Source: Flavobacterium branchiarum
GTDB lineage: Bacteria; Bacteroidota; Bacteroidia; Flavobacteriales; Flavobacteriaceae
DNA length: 64,000 nt
Assembly: GCF_030409845.1 (NCBI RefSeq)
Contig: NZ_JAUFQQ010000003.1
Location: forward strand, 1,240,001-1,304,000
Reading direction: 5' to 3'
In this document: positions 26,514-36,114 of the stretch, piece by piece
Layout of the letters: each line of letters opens with the position of its first letter
Numbering within the stretch: the stretch's first letter is position 1
Program-made: the position numbers and the translations under genes
The notes under the pieces: model-generated
The model's database searches: none
What the model saw: the letters and a program-made list of their open reading frames with translations, nothing else
Told to the model about the DNA's origin: nothing

Positions 26514-27500
26514 ATGCCAAAAACAATAAAAAAAGTTGGTGTTCTTACATCAGGAGGAGACTCACCAGGAATGAATGCAGCCATTCGAGCAGTAGTTCGA
26601 ACTTGTGCTTATCATAACATCGAATGTATCGGAATTTATAGAGGCTATCAAGGAATGATTGAAGGAGACTTCAAAGAGATGGGACCTCGAAGTGTAAATA
26701 ATATTGTAAATAAAGGAGGAACGATTTTAAAATCGGCTCGTTCATTGGAATTTAAAACTCCCGAAGGAAGAAAAAAAGCTCATGAGAATCTTGTAAAAGC
26801 AGGAATTGATGCGTTTGTAGTAATAGGTGGTGATGGAAGTTTTACAGGAGGTTTATTATTCAACTCAGAATTTGATTTTCCAATAATGGGAATTCCTGGA
26901 ACCATAGATAATGATATTTTTGGAACGAGTCATACTTTAGGATATGATACCGCTCTAAATACAGTTGTAGATTGTATTGACAAAATACGTGATACAGCGA
27001 GTTCTCATAACCGTTTGTTCTTTGTAGAGGTAATGGGAAGAGATGCAGGACATATTGCTCTTAATGCAGGAATTGGTGCTGGAGCTGAAGAGATTCTTAT
27101 TCCAGAAGAAGATTTAGGTTTAGAAAGGTTATTAGAATCACTTCAAAAAAGTAAAGCTTCAGGAAAATCATCAAGTATTGTTGTAATTGCTGAGGGAGAC
27201 AAAATTGGTAAAAATGTATTCGAATTAAAAGATTATGTTGAAGCTAATTTACCAGAATATGATGTTAGAGTTTCTGTTTTAGGACATATGCAACGTGGAG
27301 GTTCACCTTCATGTTTTGACCGTGTTCTTGCAAGTAGATTAGGTGTAAAAGCTGTTGAATCTTTGATTGACGGAAAATCAAATTTCATGGTTGGTTTGCA
27401 AAATGATAAGGTAACATTAACACCTTTGGAGCAAGCTATTAAAGGAAAAAGTGAGATTGATAGAGAATTGCTACGCGTTTCGGATATCATGTCAACATAA
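26514..27500 (+). CDS. pfkA: ATP-dependent 6-phosphofructokinase
   Basis: 328 aa, group A phosphofructokinase, phosphorylating fructose 6-phosphate to the 1,6-bisphosphate. Motifs: TSGGDSPGMNAAIRAVV at the N-terminus, VVIGGDGSFTGG and the catalytic GIPGTIDNDIFGT. The glycine after GGD (GGDGS rather than GGDD) indicates ATP and not pyrophosphate as phosphate donor. MGRDAGHIAL and GHMQRGGSPSCFDR contribute substrate-binding residues. It is followed 96 nt later by gap on the same strand. Confidence 0.95.
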   Translation: MPKTIKKVGVLTSGGDSPGMNAAIRAVVRTCAYHNIECIGIYRGYQGMIEGDFKEMGPRSVNNIVNKGGTILKSARSLEFKTPEGRKKAHENLVKAGIDAFVVIGGDGSFTGGLLFNSEFDFPIMGIPGTIDNDIFGTSHTLGYDTALNTVVDCIDKIRDTASSHNRLFFVEVMGRDAGHIALNAGIGAGAEEILIPEEDLGLERLLESLQKSKASGKSSSIVVIAEGDKIGKNVFELKDYVEANLPEYDVRVSVLGHMQRGGSPSCFDRVLASRLGVKAVESLIDGKSNFMVGLQNDKVTLTPLEQAIKGKSEIDRELLRVSDIMST

Positions 27501-27584
27501 TATAGAATAAAGAGTTAAGATTAAGGTTTATTGTGAGGAAATTAGACTTTGAAAATAAGTAGAATAAACAAAAAAAATAAATAA

Positions 27585-28601
<1,017 letters not shown>

Positions 28602-28620
28602 TTTTATATACATTTCAAAA

Positions 28621-28650
28621 TCCCGTTATTGAATAGATAGCGGGATTTTT
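28621..28650 (+). terminator. Intrinsic terminator after gap
   Basis: Stem TCCCGTTAT (28621-28629) / ATAGCGGGA (28637-28645) with one G-U pair, followed by a T run. Confidence 0.85.
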
Positions 28651-28737
28651 TATTATTTTGTTTGACTCTCAATAATGTAAAAAATTACACTTAATATTGT
28701 ATGATGAAAAACTAAACCGAAAACTAAATAAAATAAA

Positions 28738-29589
28738 ATGAAATTAATAGTTGATAGTGGTTCTACTAAAGCAGATTGGATAGCAATTGATGATAATGGC
28801 AAGATATTATTCACAACACAAACCTTAGGATTAAATCCTGAAATTCTTAATGGTGATGAAATCGTAACCCGATTAAATGACCGTTTTGATATTCTACAAA
28901 ATAAAAATGCAGCGACACATTTGTTCTTTTACGGAGCAGGTTGTGGTACTGATAGAATGAAAATTTCTCTATCTCAAATTTTTCAAGAATATTTCGTTAA
29001 TGCAATTGTTGATGTTCACGAAGATACTTATGCTGCAGTATATGCAACTACCCCAAAAGGAGAAAAAGCAATTGTTAGCATCTTAGGAACAGGATCTAAT
29101 TGTAGTTATTTTGATGGTAAGCAATTATATCAAAAAGTGCAATCATTGGGTTATATTGCTATGGATGATTGTAGTGGTAATGTTTTTGGGAAAGAATTAA
29201 TTAGAAAATATTACTTTAATAAAATGCCTCAGGAATTGGCTGTTGAATTTGCAAAAGAATACAACATGGATCCTGATTTTATTAAAAACAAGTTATATAA
29301 AGAACCAAATCCAAATGCTTATTTAGCTACTTTTGCTAAGTTCTTGATTAAGCATAAAGATTCTGAGTTTTGCAGAAAAATCATCTTCAAAGGGATGAAA
29401 TCATTTGTTAAGAATTACATTAGACAATTCGATAATTGTAAAGAAGTTCCAGTTCATTTTGTTGGTTCAATTGCTTTCTATTTAAAAGATGAATTGCAAG
29501 AAACTTTTGATAAATACGAATTGCAGTTAGGTAACGTTTTAAGACGTCCAATCGATGGGCTTATTGCATATCATATATCTAATAAATAA
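28738..29589 (+). CDS. BadF/BadG-type ATPase, probable N-acetylglucosamine kinase-like
   Basis: 283 aa of the actin-like ATPase superfamily. The phosphate-1 loop is IVDSGSTKADWIAID, the central phosphate-2 region contains SILGTGSNCSYFDG, and GSIAFYLKDEL near the C-terminus provides the adenosine part. Bacteroidota proteins of this size are usually called N-acetylglucosamine kinase-like; no iron-sulfur cysteines of dehydratase activators are seen. The adjacent glycolytic genes and mgsA support a sugar-kinase role. The exact sugar is unproven. Confidence 0.75.
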   Translation: MKLIVDSGSTKADWIAIDDNGKILFTTQTLGLNPEILNGDEIVTRLNDRFDILQNKNAATHLFFYGAGCGTDRMKISLSQIFQEYFVNAIVDVHEDTYAAVYATTPKGEKAIVSILGTGSNCSYFDGKQLYQKVQSLGYIAMDDCSGNVFGKELIRKYYFNKMPQELAVEFAKEYNMDPDFIKNKLYKEPNPNAYLATFAKFLIKHKDSEFCRKIIFKGMKSFVKNYIRQFDNCKEVPVHFVGSIAFYLKDELQETFDKYELQLGNVLRRPIDGLIAYHISNK

Positions 29590-29595
29590 AAGTAA

Positions 29596-29979
29596 ATGAA
29601 ACGTATGGAGATTGCTATTATAGCCCATGATGGTAAGAAAGCGGACATGGTTCAGTTTTTGAATAAAAACAAAACCCTCCTACTTAATGAAAATATTAAG
29701 CTTATCGCAACAGGAACTACTGGAGGCAAGGCGATAAACGCTGGTTTTAAAGTCAAAAAAATGCTTTCAGGACCTATGGGAGGTGATGCTCAAATTGCTG
29801 CAAGAGTAGCAGAGGGAAAGACACAATTGGTTTTCTTTTTCAAGGATCCGCTTGCTAGTCATGCTCATGAGGTAGATATCAATATGTTAATTCGTGTTTG
29901 TGATGTGCATAATGTTCCATTAGCGACTAACGAAGCTTCTGCGCAGTTGATATTAAATGCCATCGCGTTACAATTGTAA
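29596..29979 (+). CDS. mgsA: Methylglyoxal synthase
   Basis: 127 aa. It converts dihydroxyacetone phosphate to methylglyoxal and phosphate, bypassing lower glycolysis and freeing phosphate. Visible motifs: IIAHDGKKADM with the catalytic His, ATGTTGGKA for phosphate binding, and SGPMGGDAQIAARV carrying the catalytic Asp, followed by FFKDPLASHAHEVD. The first ATG is kept; an ATG three codons later (MEIAII) is an equally good start. It starts 6 nt after the kinase gene, so the two are co-transcribed. Confidence 0.93.
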   Translation: MKRMEIAIIAHDGKKADMVQFLNKNKTLLLNENIKLIATGTTGGKAINAGFKVKKMLSGPMGGDAQIAARVAEGKTQLVFFFKDPLASHAHEVDINMLIRVCDVHNVPLATNEASAQLILNAIALQL

Positions 29980-30004
29980 TAGACATACATTAAAATTTAT
30001 AACG

Positions 30005-30033
30005 AACCGTTTCAATATTGAGACGGTTTTTTT
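30005..30033 (+). terminator. Intrinsic terminator after mgsA
   Basis: AACCGTTTCA pairs with TGAGACGGTT (one G-U) and is followed by a run of T. Confidence 0.8.
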
Positions 30034-30167
30034 ATGTCTTATTTGTTTTAAAATTCAAGAATAAGTGCATCATCATAGCTAATTTAAAAAGACATCGTGT
30101 GTAAAAAGATCTATGCGAAAGCCTGTGGAGTAGTAAGTTTTTTTTATTCGAAATTTTTTAACCACAA

Positions 30168-30440
30168 CTTTGTCCTTCTGAAGAACGAAGACCCGAGCGA
30201 CTGCGAACAGACGAAGTAATCTCTGCAAGAAACTAACGCAAGAAACTAACGCAAAGTATTTCCTAGATTGTCGTGTTACTAGGTGCAATTACTTCGTCAA
30301 TTTGATATGGATCGGGTCTTGATTTTTTAAAAGAACAAGTTTTTGGGTCAAGACGAATTTTTGGAGAATCAAGATACGTAATGTCGGATTTTGTAGAAAA
30401 AAGTTTAGTGTTAGCTACTTGATGAGAATTTTGTCTTCCC
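30168..30440. repeat. Interspersed intergenic repeat, copy A (degenerate)
   Basis: A non-coding block sharing several stretches with 55845-56055. These include the left end (TTGTCCTTCTGAAGAACGAAG here, against TTGTCTTTCTGAGGCACGAAG), CTAGATTG..GTTACTAGGTGC near 30263-30290, and TAATGT.GGATT followed by GTGTTAGCTACTT near 30379-30420. It also has an internal inverted pair GACCCGAG...GACGAAGTAATC / AATTACTTCGTC...ATCGGGTC and a 13-bp tandem duplication GCAAGAAACTAAC (30225-30250). The gene-free span 29980-30715 holds little else besides a T15 tract near 30578. Confidence 0.7.
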
Positions 30441-30671
30441 TTAAGTTTTCATATTGATCCTATAAAAGCTTTTTCCTATGGAATAGAGTCGTTTTAAGAG
30501 GTGATTTTGTCCTAAGTGAGAATTCCTTGAAAGAATTGAATAAGTACTATATATGCTAAGGATAAAAATAGGTAGAGTTTTTTTTTTTTTTTCTTTAGTT
30601 GAAGAAGAATCAAACCATTAAGAAGAAGTTTTGCAAAAGAAGATGCAATATACTTACGTATTAGTGTACAA

Positions 30672-30702
30672 TGTGCCGTTTGCTACTGTAAGCCTCGGCA
30701 CA
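30672..30702 (-). terminator. Hairpin just downstream of ridA
   Basis: TGTGCCG (30672-30678) pairs with CGGCACA (30696-30702), starting 14 nt after the ridA stop when read on the minus strand. No clear T run follows, so efficiency is uncertain. Confidence 0.45.
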
Positions 30703-30715
30703 TTAGTACTATATG

Positions 30716-31096
30716 TTATCGGATTGCTATTATAGAAATCTCTACGTTTACGTTTTTAGGCAAACAAGCTACCTGAACAGTTTCGCGCGCAGGAGCTGTT
30801 TTTTCATCAAAATAAGATCCGTACACACTATTTATAGCCGCAAAATTATTCATATCCATTATAAAAATAGTTGCTTTTACGATGTGTTCAAAAGTCATAT
30901 CTGCCGCTTCTAAAATAGCAGCTATGTTTTGCATTACTTGTTTAGTTTCATCAAGAATGTTATCTGTAATTAATTCTCCAGATTGTGGGTTAATTGCGAT
31001 TTGACCCGATGCATAAAGAGTGTCATTCTTTAAAACAGCTTGGTTGTATGGGCCAATTGGAGCAGGAGCATTTTCGGTAAATATGATTTTTTTCAT
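30716..31096 (-). CDS. ridA: RidA family enamine/imine deaminase
   Basis: 126 aa, the standard length. It hydrolyses reactive 2-aminoacrylate-type enamines released by PLP enzymes. Signatures: APIGPYNQAVLKNDTLYASG, QTKQVMQN-like DETKQVMQNIAAILEAA, ATIFIMDMNNFAAIN and the active-site arginine in APARETVQVACLPKN. It lies 48 nt downstream of the LptD-like gene on the same strand, so it may be transcribed with it. RidA homologues are trimers. Confidence 0.92.
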   Translation of the reverse strand: MKKIIFTENAPAPIGPYNQAVLKNDTLYASGQIAINPQSGELITDNILDETKQVMQNIAAILEAADMTFEHIVKATIFIMDMNNFAAINSVYGSYFDEKTAPARETVQVACLPKNVNVEISIIAIR

Positions 31097-31144
31097 GATT
31101 TTATCAATTTAAATTAAATGTGTTTTAGTTTTTAGCAGATTAAT

Positions 31145-33805
31145 TTATCTGTTTATAGTACTTCTTTTGTTCCATTTAATGTCACTAAGAACCCCAGATT
31201 TTATTCCAATGAAAAAGTTCCAGTTTGAATATGGTCCAATAGGAGTCCAGTTAAAATCCATTCTCCAACTTAATAAATCTCTTTCGAAACGAAGCTGCGT
31301 AAAAGTGACTCCCTTTTGTACAAAATCATAACCTGTAGATATACCGCCTTTCCACTTTGGTGTAATATCCATGTTTGCAGAAACCATTATAGAGTTTCCT
31401 ATGATTTTGTTTTCTCTCATGTTATTTCCGTAGGTTAGGGAGTAAGCCAAAGTCATATCCCAAGGAAGTTTTGCATTAAAAAACTCGGTTATTGCATTGT
31501 CTTCATCATCTTCAGAACCGTCAAATTGGCTTCTACGACTGTCATTTAAATCTGTGTTTCTTCCAAATAAATCATCCTCACGACCACCATTTCTTGTGTT
31601 TTGGCTGTTTGGGTCTTCTTTTTTGTTTTTGTTTTTATCTCTGCTTGAAATAGAGTAGTTCAATGTCATGTTTGCACTTGTCATTCTGAATAAACTACCT
31701 CCATTGTCAATATTGAAAACATTTATTTGTTTTCCAGCATTATCAATTGCATATGGGTTTAATGTAGCGCCAAAATTAATGTTCATTTTGTTTTCAAGAA
31801 GCTGTGTTCCTCCACTAACTCTTAGTGGTTGCCATGCAAATGATGAGATTCCGTCGGCATTAAAATTATAACTTGTAGAAAAGTTTAAATTGTTAAGTAA
31901 CATTATCTTTTTAGGTTCTGTTTTTGTGCTGTCTCTATCTGTGACTTTTGCTTCAAAAGTATTGCTTAAATCAAATCCTACAATATTGGAGTTGTTGTTT
32001 CCAGGTGCTCCAAATATACCGCCCTCAAATCGGCTATACTCTTTCATTATAGTTCCTGTTGCATCAGCAGAGTAGGTGTCGTAATATTTATCGAAACTAG
32101 GAGTGTATCCATAAGAAATGGATGGACGCATTACGTGGCGAATCGATTTTATTTTCTTGTCTTCACCAAAATTAAATGTACCATATATAGTTGTACCAAG
32201 GCTTGAGCTAAATGAGTAGGTTCTATATGCATCAAAACCATTGACTGTTTTATCAATTACTTTGTTTTGATCTGCGTCGTACATCTTTTCGATGGTTTTT
32301 GTTTGCCATACTTCTTGGTAATTTGCAGTTGTACTTGCGCTAAAATATTTGAATAATTTAAAGTTAGTACTTATTGGAATACTATGTTTAGCTCCAATTT
32401 TTGCATCATCAAACATTTGAGGTTTGAAAAATAGAGAATCGGTTGTTACGATACTATTCTTACCACTCAGGTTGTATTGAAAGTTAATGTTTTTAATGAA
32501 TCCTTTTTTAACTCCGTTTTTCCCTGCGAATGGGTAAATTCGATCAACACTCGCTTCTAATGTTGGTAAAGTCATATTGATGACTTCGGTTTGTGTATTT
32601 TGAGAGTGTGTCGCAGTTAACGATGTACGTATTTGTGGTAGCGTATTAAACGTTTTACTGTAAGAAACAGATGAGCTTAAAGTATTATTTAAGTTAGATC
32701 CAATATTGGCTTGGTTAATAGATTGTTTAAAATATTTACTACTACCCATATTCACCGAAGCAGAAAAGCTTGAATTCGGACTAGACTTTGTGTCTTTAGA
32801 GTGTGACCACTGAATGTTGTAAATGTTTTGTTTTGAGTAATCTGGATATCCTCTTTCACTTGATATCAAGTTTTCAAAACGAACATTTATATTACCTCTG
32901 TATTTGTATCTTTTTGCATAGGATGATTCAAAACGCATAGCATAACTTCCGTTTGTATAGTAATCTCCTAAAACCGTTAAATCATAGTTATCGCTTAGGG
33001 CAAAATAATAACCACCATTTTGTAATGAGAATCCTCTAGTATTAGAGTCATTATAACTTGGTAGAATTAACCCAGAGATACTTTTTTCAGACGACATAGG
33101 GAAATACGCAAAAGGCAACGCAATAGGAGTGGGTACATCCGCAATTACCATATTGGTTAATCCGGTGATTACTTTTTTTCCAGGAATAAATTTAACTTTA
33201 CTTGTTTGAAAGTAGTATTCAGGATTGTCAACATCCTTTGCAGTTGTAAAACGAGCTCCTTTTAGAAAATAAACAGAGTCGTTTTCTTTTTTTGTGATAC
33301 TGGCTTTGATTCTAAATTCACCTTGTTCAGATCTTGAATTCCAGATTAAAGCTTTTTTTGTTTTAAAATTAAATCGAATAGAGTCAGGTTCAACCGCACT
33401 TGCTCCTTGTTTGAAATTAGGATATTGAGAGTAAACACCTGCTGAATCTTTGAGACGACCTGCATAAACTTCATTTTTTTCGTAATCTAAAACAATGATA
33501 CCTGATTTTAGTTCAACATCTTGGTAGTATAACTCCGCTTCATTATATAAGGTAATGAGTTTTCGTTTTTGATCAATCTTAGCATAATCTTTGGCTTTGT
33601 ATCTTACTTTGCCATCAAGAAAAGGTTTTTTAGGTTTTATACTATCGACTTTTATGGAATCTATAGTTGTTGTTTTTGTGCTATCTGGCTGTATATTAGC
33701 GTTTATAGCTTTCTTTTTTTTGTTCGTGTCTTGTGAATATATATTAGCACTTCCTAATGTTAGGAAAAATGATAATAAAACGATATTAAATAAGTTTGTA
33801 TGCAA
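31145..33805 (-). CDS. lptD: LptD-like outer-membrane LPS assembly protein
   Basis: About 886 aa. A signal peptide (ending NIYSQ) precedes an OstA/LptA-like jellyroll region (about 55-190, ITLYNEAELYYQDVELKSG), then a large beta-barrel starting near FPMSSEKSISGLILPSYND and running to the C-terminus. Bacteroidota LptD proteins have this size and layout and insert LPS into the outer leaflet. The listed start is a TTG. An ATG at 33852 would read MSKK and then rejoin the frame with one extra A in the A7 tract, giving a longer N-terminus; see the finding. It is divergent from the amidase gene. Confidence 0.85.
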   Translation of the reverse strand: MHTNLFNIVLLSFFLTLGSANIYSQDTNKKKKAINANIQPDSTKTTTIDSIKVDSIKPKKPFLDGKVRYKAKDYAKIDQKRKLITLYNEAELYYQDVELKSGIIVLDYEKNEVYAGRLKDSAGVYSQYPNFKQGASAVEPDSIRFNFKTKKALIWNSRSEQGEFRIKASITKKENDSVYFLKGARFTTAKDVDNPEYYFQTSKVKFIPGKKVITGLTNMVIADVPTPIALPFAYFPMSSEKSISGLILPSYNDSNTRGFSLQNGGYYFALSDNYDLTVLGDYYTNGSYAMRFESSYAKRYKYRGNINVRFENLISSERGYPDYSKQNIYNIQWSHSKDTKSSPNSSFSASVNMGSSKYFKQSINQANIGSNLNNTLSSSVSYSKTFNTLPQIRTSLTATHSQNTQTEVINMTLPTLEASVDRIYPFAGKNGVKKGFIKNINFQYNLSGKNSIVTTDSLFFKPQMFDDAKIGAKHSIPISTNFKLFKYFSASTTANYQEVWQTKTIEKMYDADQNKVIDKTVNGFDAYRTYSFSSSLGTTIYGTFNFGEDKKIKSIRHVMRPSISYGYTPSFDKYYDTYSADATGTIMKEYSRFEGGIFGAPGNNNSNIVGFDLSNTFEAKVTDRDSTKTEPKKIMLLNNLNFSTSYNFNADGISSFAWQPLRVSGGTQLLENKMNINFGATLNPYAIDNAGKQINVFNIDNGGSLFRMTSANMTLNYSISSRDKNKNKKEDPNSQNTRNGGREDDLFGRNTDLNDSRRSQFDGSEDDEDNAITEFFNAKLPWDMTLAYSLTYGNNMRENKIIGNSIMVSANMDITPKWKGGISTGYDFVQKGVTFTQLRFERDLLSWRMDFNWTPIGPYSNWNFFIGIKSGVLSDIKWNKRSTINR

Positions 33806-33854
33806 AGGTTTAAATACTATTTTTGTAAAAATATGGCTTGTTTTTTTGACATGT

Positions 33855-33862
33855 CAAACTTA
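33855..33862 (-). promoter_or_regulatory. Candidate -7 box for the lptD-like gene
   Basis: On the minus strand TAAGTTTG matches TAnnTTTG, with a TTG about 15 nt further upstream. It lies immediately before the ATG at 33852, which would then be at or before the transcription start; this argues for the downstream TTG start. Confidence 0.35.
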
Positions 33863-33940
33863 CATATAATTTTTTGTCAAAAATAATCAATTGAAAAAAT
33901 TATAGTAGTTGTATTTTATTAAAATTAACTTTTAGATTAT

Positions 33941-35095
33941 ATGAATATATTTAACAAAAATAGGGTAATATTTAGTCTTTTTCTAACTATAATGTCATTT
34001 TGTGCCCATAGTCAATCTAATATTTTTAAAGTAACTTTAGATGCAGGACACGGGGATCATGACTTTGGAGCAGTTTATAGTGGGCGTATTGAGAAAAATA
34101 TCGCTCTGGCAATAGTTTTAAAAGTTGGAAAAATATTAGAGGCTTATCCTAATATTAATGTAATATATACCCGTAAGACAGATGTTTTTGTAGGTTTGAT
34201 CGAAAGAGCCAACATTGCAAACAGAGCCAATTCAAATATTTTTGTATCTATTCACTGTAATGCAAATAAAAATACGGCTGCATTTGGAACCGAAACATAT
34301 GTAATGGGTATGAATAAAGCTGCTTCTAATCTTGAAGTGGCAAAAAATGAGAACTCGGTTATTACATTAGAGAAAGATTACAAGCAAAAATACGAAGGCT
34401 TTGATCCAAATTCGCCAGAATCTATGATTGGAATGACTCTAATGCAAGAGGAATATTTAGATTATAGTATTGCACTAGCTAGTAAAATCGAAGATGCATT
34501 TGGTTTAATGGGGAAAAAACTACGTGGAGGTGGTGTAAAACAAGCGCTTTTTATGGTGCTTCATAAAGCATATATGCCAAGAGTTCTGGTTGAAACAGGC
34601 TTTATTTCTAATCCTGCTGAAGGAGATATCTTAAATTCAGAAGCTGGACAAGATGAATATGCAAAAGCAATTGCAGGGGCTATCATAAGTTACAAGAAAG
34701 AATATTTTGGCAGTGGTTCTGCTGATCCAGTTGAAGAAAGACCAGTTTCGAAAAATGTTGAAAAGCCAGTAAAAGATTCAACACCTGTAAAAACTACAAA
34801 TATAGCTCCAACTCAAAAAAATACGATAAAACCAAATTCAGATGGTTCTATATATAAGGTACAACTTTTGGCTAGTATAAAAAAGATGCCATTAGCACCA
34901 GCAAACTTTAAGGGCTTATCAGGAGTTTCTGTAGTATACGAGAATAATGTTTATAAATATACCTATCAACAAACAGCCGATTATAATCAAGCAAAAAAAT
35001 ATTTGCAAGAAGCAAAAGAGAAGGGCTATGACTCTGCTTTTTTGATTGCATTTAAAAATGGAGAAAAAATTAGTATCCAAGACTCGCTTAAATAA
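33941..35095 (+). CDS. N-acetylmuramoyl-L-alanine amidase with C-terminal SPOR-like domain
   Basis: 384 aa with a signal peptide ending SFCAHSQ. The Amidase_3 domain (about 28-265) carries the zinc ligands in LDAGHGDHDFGA, RIEKNIAL and SIHCNANKN, and the catalytic Glu in VLVETGFISNP. A linker rich in Lys/Pro/Thr (about 268-305) leads to a C-terminal repeat domain (YKVQLLASIKKMPLAPANF) resembling SPOR-type peptidoglycan binding. It cleaves the amide between MurNAc and the stem peptide, probably at division sites. It is followed by the MCE gene, a common arrangement in Flavobacteriia. Confidence 0.88.
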   Translation: MNIFNKNRVIFSLFLTIMSFCAHSQSNIFKVTLDAGHGDHDFGAVYSGRIEKNIALAIVLKVGKILEAYPNINVIYTRKTDVFVGLIERANIANRANSNIFVSIHCNANKNTAAFGTETYVMGMNKAASNLEVAKNENSVITLEKDYKQKYEGFDPNSPESMIGMTLMQEEYLDYSIALASKIEDAFGLMGKKLRGGGVKQALFMVLHKAYMPRVLVETGFISNPAEGDILNSEAGQDEYAKAIAGAIISYKKEYFGSGSADPVEERPVSKNVEKPVKDSTPVKTTNIAPTQKNTIKPNSDGSIYKVQLLASIKKMPLAPANFKGLSGVSVVYENNVYKYTYQQTADYNQAKKYLQEAKEKGYDSAFLIAFKNGEKISIQDSLK

Positions 35096-35121
35096 TAATT
35101 ACAAGTTCAATATTTTTATAT

Positions 35122-35129
35122 TAAATTTG
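35122..35129 (+). promoter_or_regulatory. Candidate -7 box before the MCE gene
   Basis: TAAATTTG matches TAnnTTTG and ends 17 nt before the TTG start at 35146. No convincing -33 TTG was found. Confidence 0.4.
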
Positions 35130-35145
35130 TACAAACACTTACATT

Positions 35146-36105
35146 TTGAAACTAACAAGAGAAATTAAAACGGCTATTTTAGTCATTGCATCAATTTTAT
35201 TATTTATTTGGGGATACAGCTTTTTAAAAGGCAAGGACCTCTTTACTGATTACAAGACATTTTATGTTGAATACGATAATGTAGAAGGATTGGCTACATC
35301 TGCACCAGTTACATTAAACGGATTAGCGATTGGTAAAATCAATGGTATTAAAATTAATGAAGCTACAGGGAAACTATTGGTTGAATTACAATTAAAAACA
35401 GATTTTCCTATTTCTAAAACAAGTACGGCTTCTATATACGAGCCAAGTTTAATAGGAGGGAAGCAAATTGCAATTTATCCTAACTATAATGATAAAGAGC
35501 CTGCTGTTGAGGGACAATTATTAAAAGGAACTACTAAACTTGGCTTAACTGCAGGTTTAGCTGATAAATTAGCGCCAGTTCAGGACAAGGTAGAGAAGAT
35601 GCTAGTTAATATTGATAAACTTGTTTCAGGTTTAAATAATGTTCTTGATCAAAAAGGACAAGAGGACCTAAAGAAGAGTTTAGCTGAATTAAGTAAAACT
35701 ATGGAGCAATTTCATAAAGCTTCAGGAAGCATCAATTCTATTTTGGATACCAATAAAGGACAGATTAATGGTGTAGTTACCAACTTTAATAAAATGTCTG
35801 GAAATTTTGCTAAAATGTCTGATTCGTTAAATAAAGCAGATCTAGGTAAAACGGTTAGAAGTTTAAACCAAACATTGGCTAAAGTTGATGGTTTGATGAA
35901 TGGATTAAATTCTGGTAAAGGTACAATGGGTAAATTATTAAAAGACGAAGCGCTTTATAATAATCTGCAAGCAACTTCTAAAGAATTAGAATTATTGTTG
36001 CAAGATGTACGTTTGTCGCCAACACGTTATGTAAATGTTTCGCTTTTTGGAAAGAAAAACAAGCCATACGTTGCACCAGTTAACGATTCGATTTCAAAAA
36101 AATAA
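35146..36105 (+). CDS. MlaD/MCE family lipid-transport protein
   Basis: 319 aa starting at a TTG; the residues MKLTREIKTAILVIASILL match the conserved N-terminus of Flavobacteriia MCE proteins, so the non-ATG start is well supported. One N-terminal membrane anchor (about 8-28) is followed by the MCE domain (about 35-120, YVEYDNVEGLATSAPVTLNG and STASIYEPSLIGGKQIAIYP). A long helical C-terminus with repeated Asn/Lys-rich heptad-like segments follows. MCE proteins bind phospholipid in the periplasm and work with MlaE/MlaF ABC subunits, which are not in this window. Confidence 0.88.
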   Translation: MKLTREIKTAILVIASILLFIWGYSFLKGKDLFTDYKTFYVEYDNVEGLATSAPVTLNGLAIGKINGIKINEATGKLLVELQLKTDFPISKTSTASIYEPSLIGGKQIAIYPNYNDKEPAVEGQLLKGTTKLGLTAGLADKLAPVQDKVEKMLVNIDKLVSGLNNVLDQKGQEDLKKSLAELSKTMEQFHKASGSINSILDTNKGQINGVVTNFNKMSGNFAKMSDSLNKADLGKTVRSLNQTLAKVDGLMNGLNSGKGTMGKLLKDEALYNNLQATSKELELLLQDVRLSPTRYVNVSLFGKKNKPYVAPVNDSISKK

Positions 36106-36114
36106 ACTTAAAAT

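Noticed and set aside
30079..30288. 69-aa minus-strand frame
   Set aside because: It lies in the degenerate repeat, has no family signal, and its composition is that of the repeat, not of a gene.
30578..30592. T15 tract
   Set aside because: There is no stem before it and it lies between genes; it is not a terminator.
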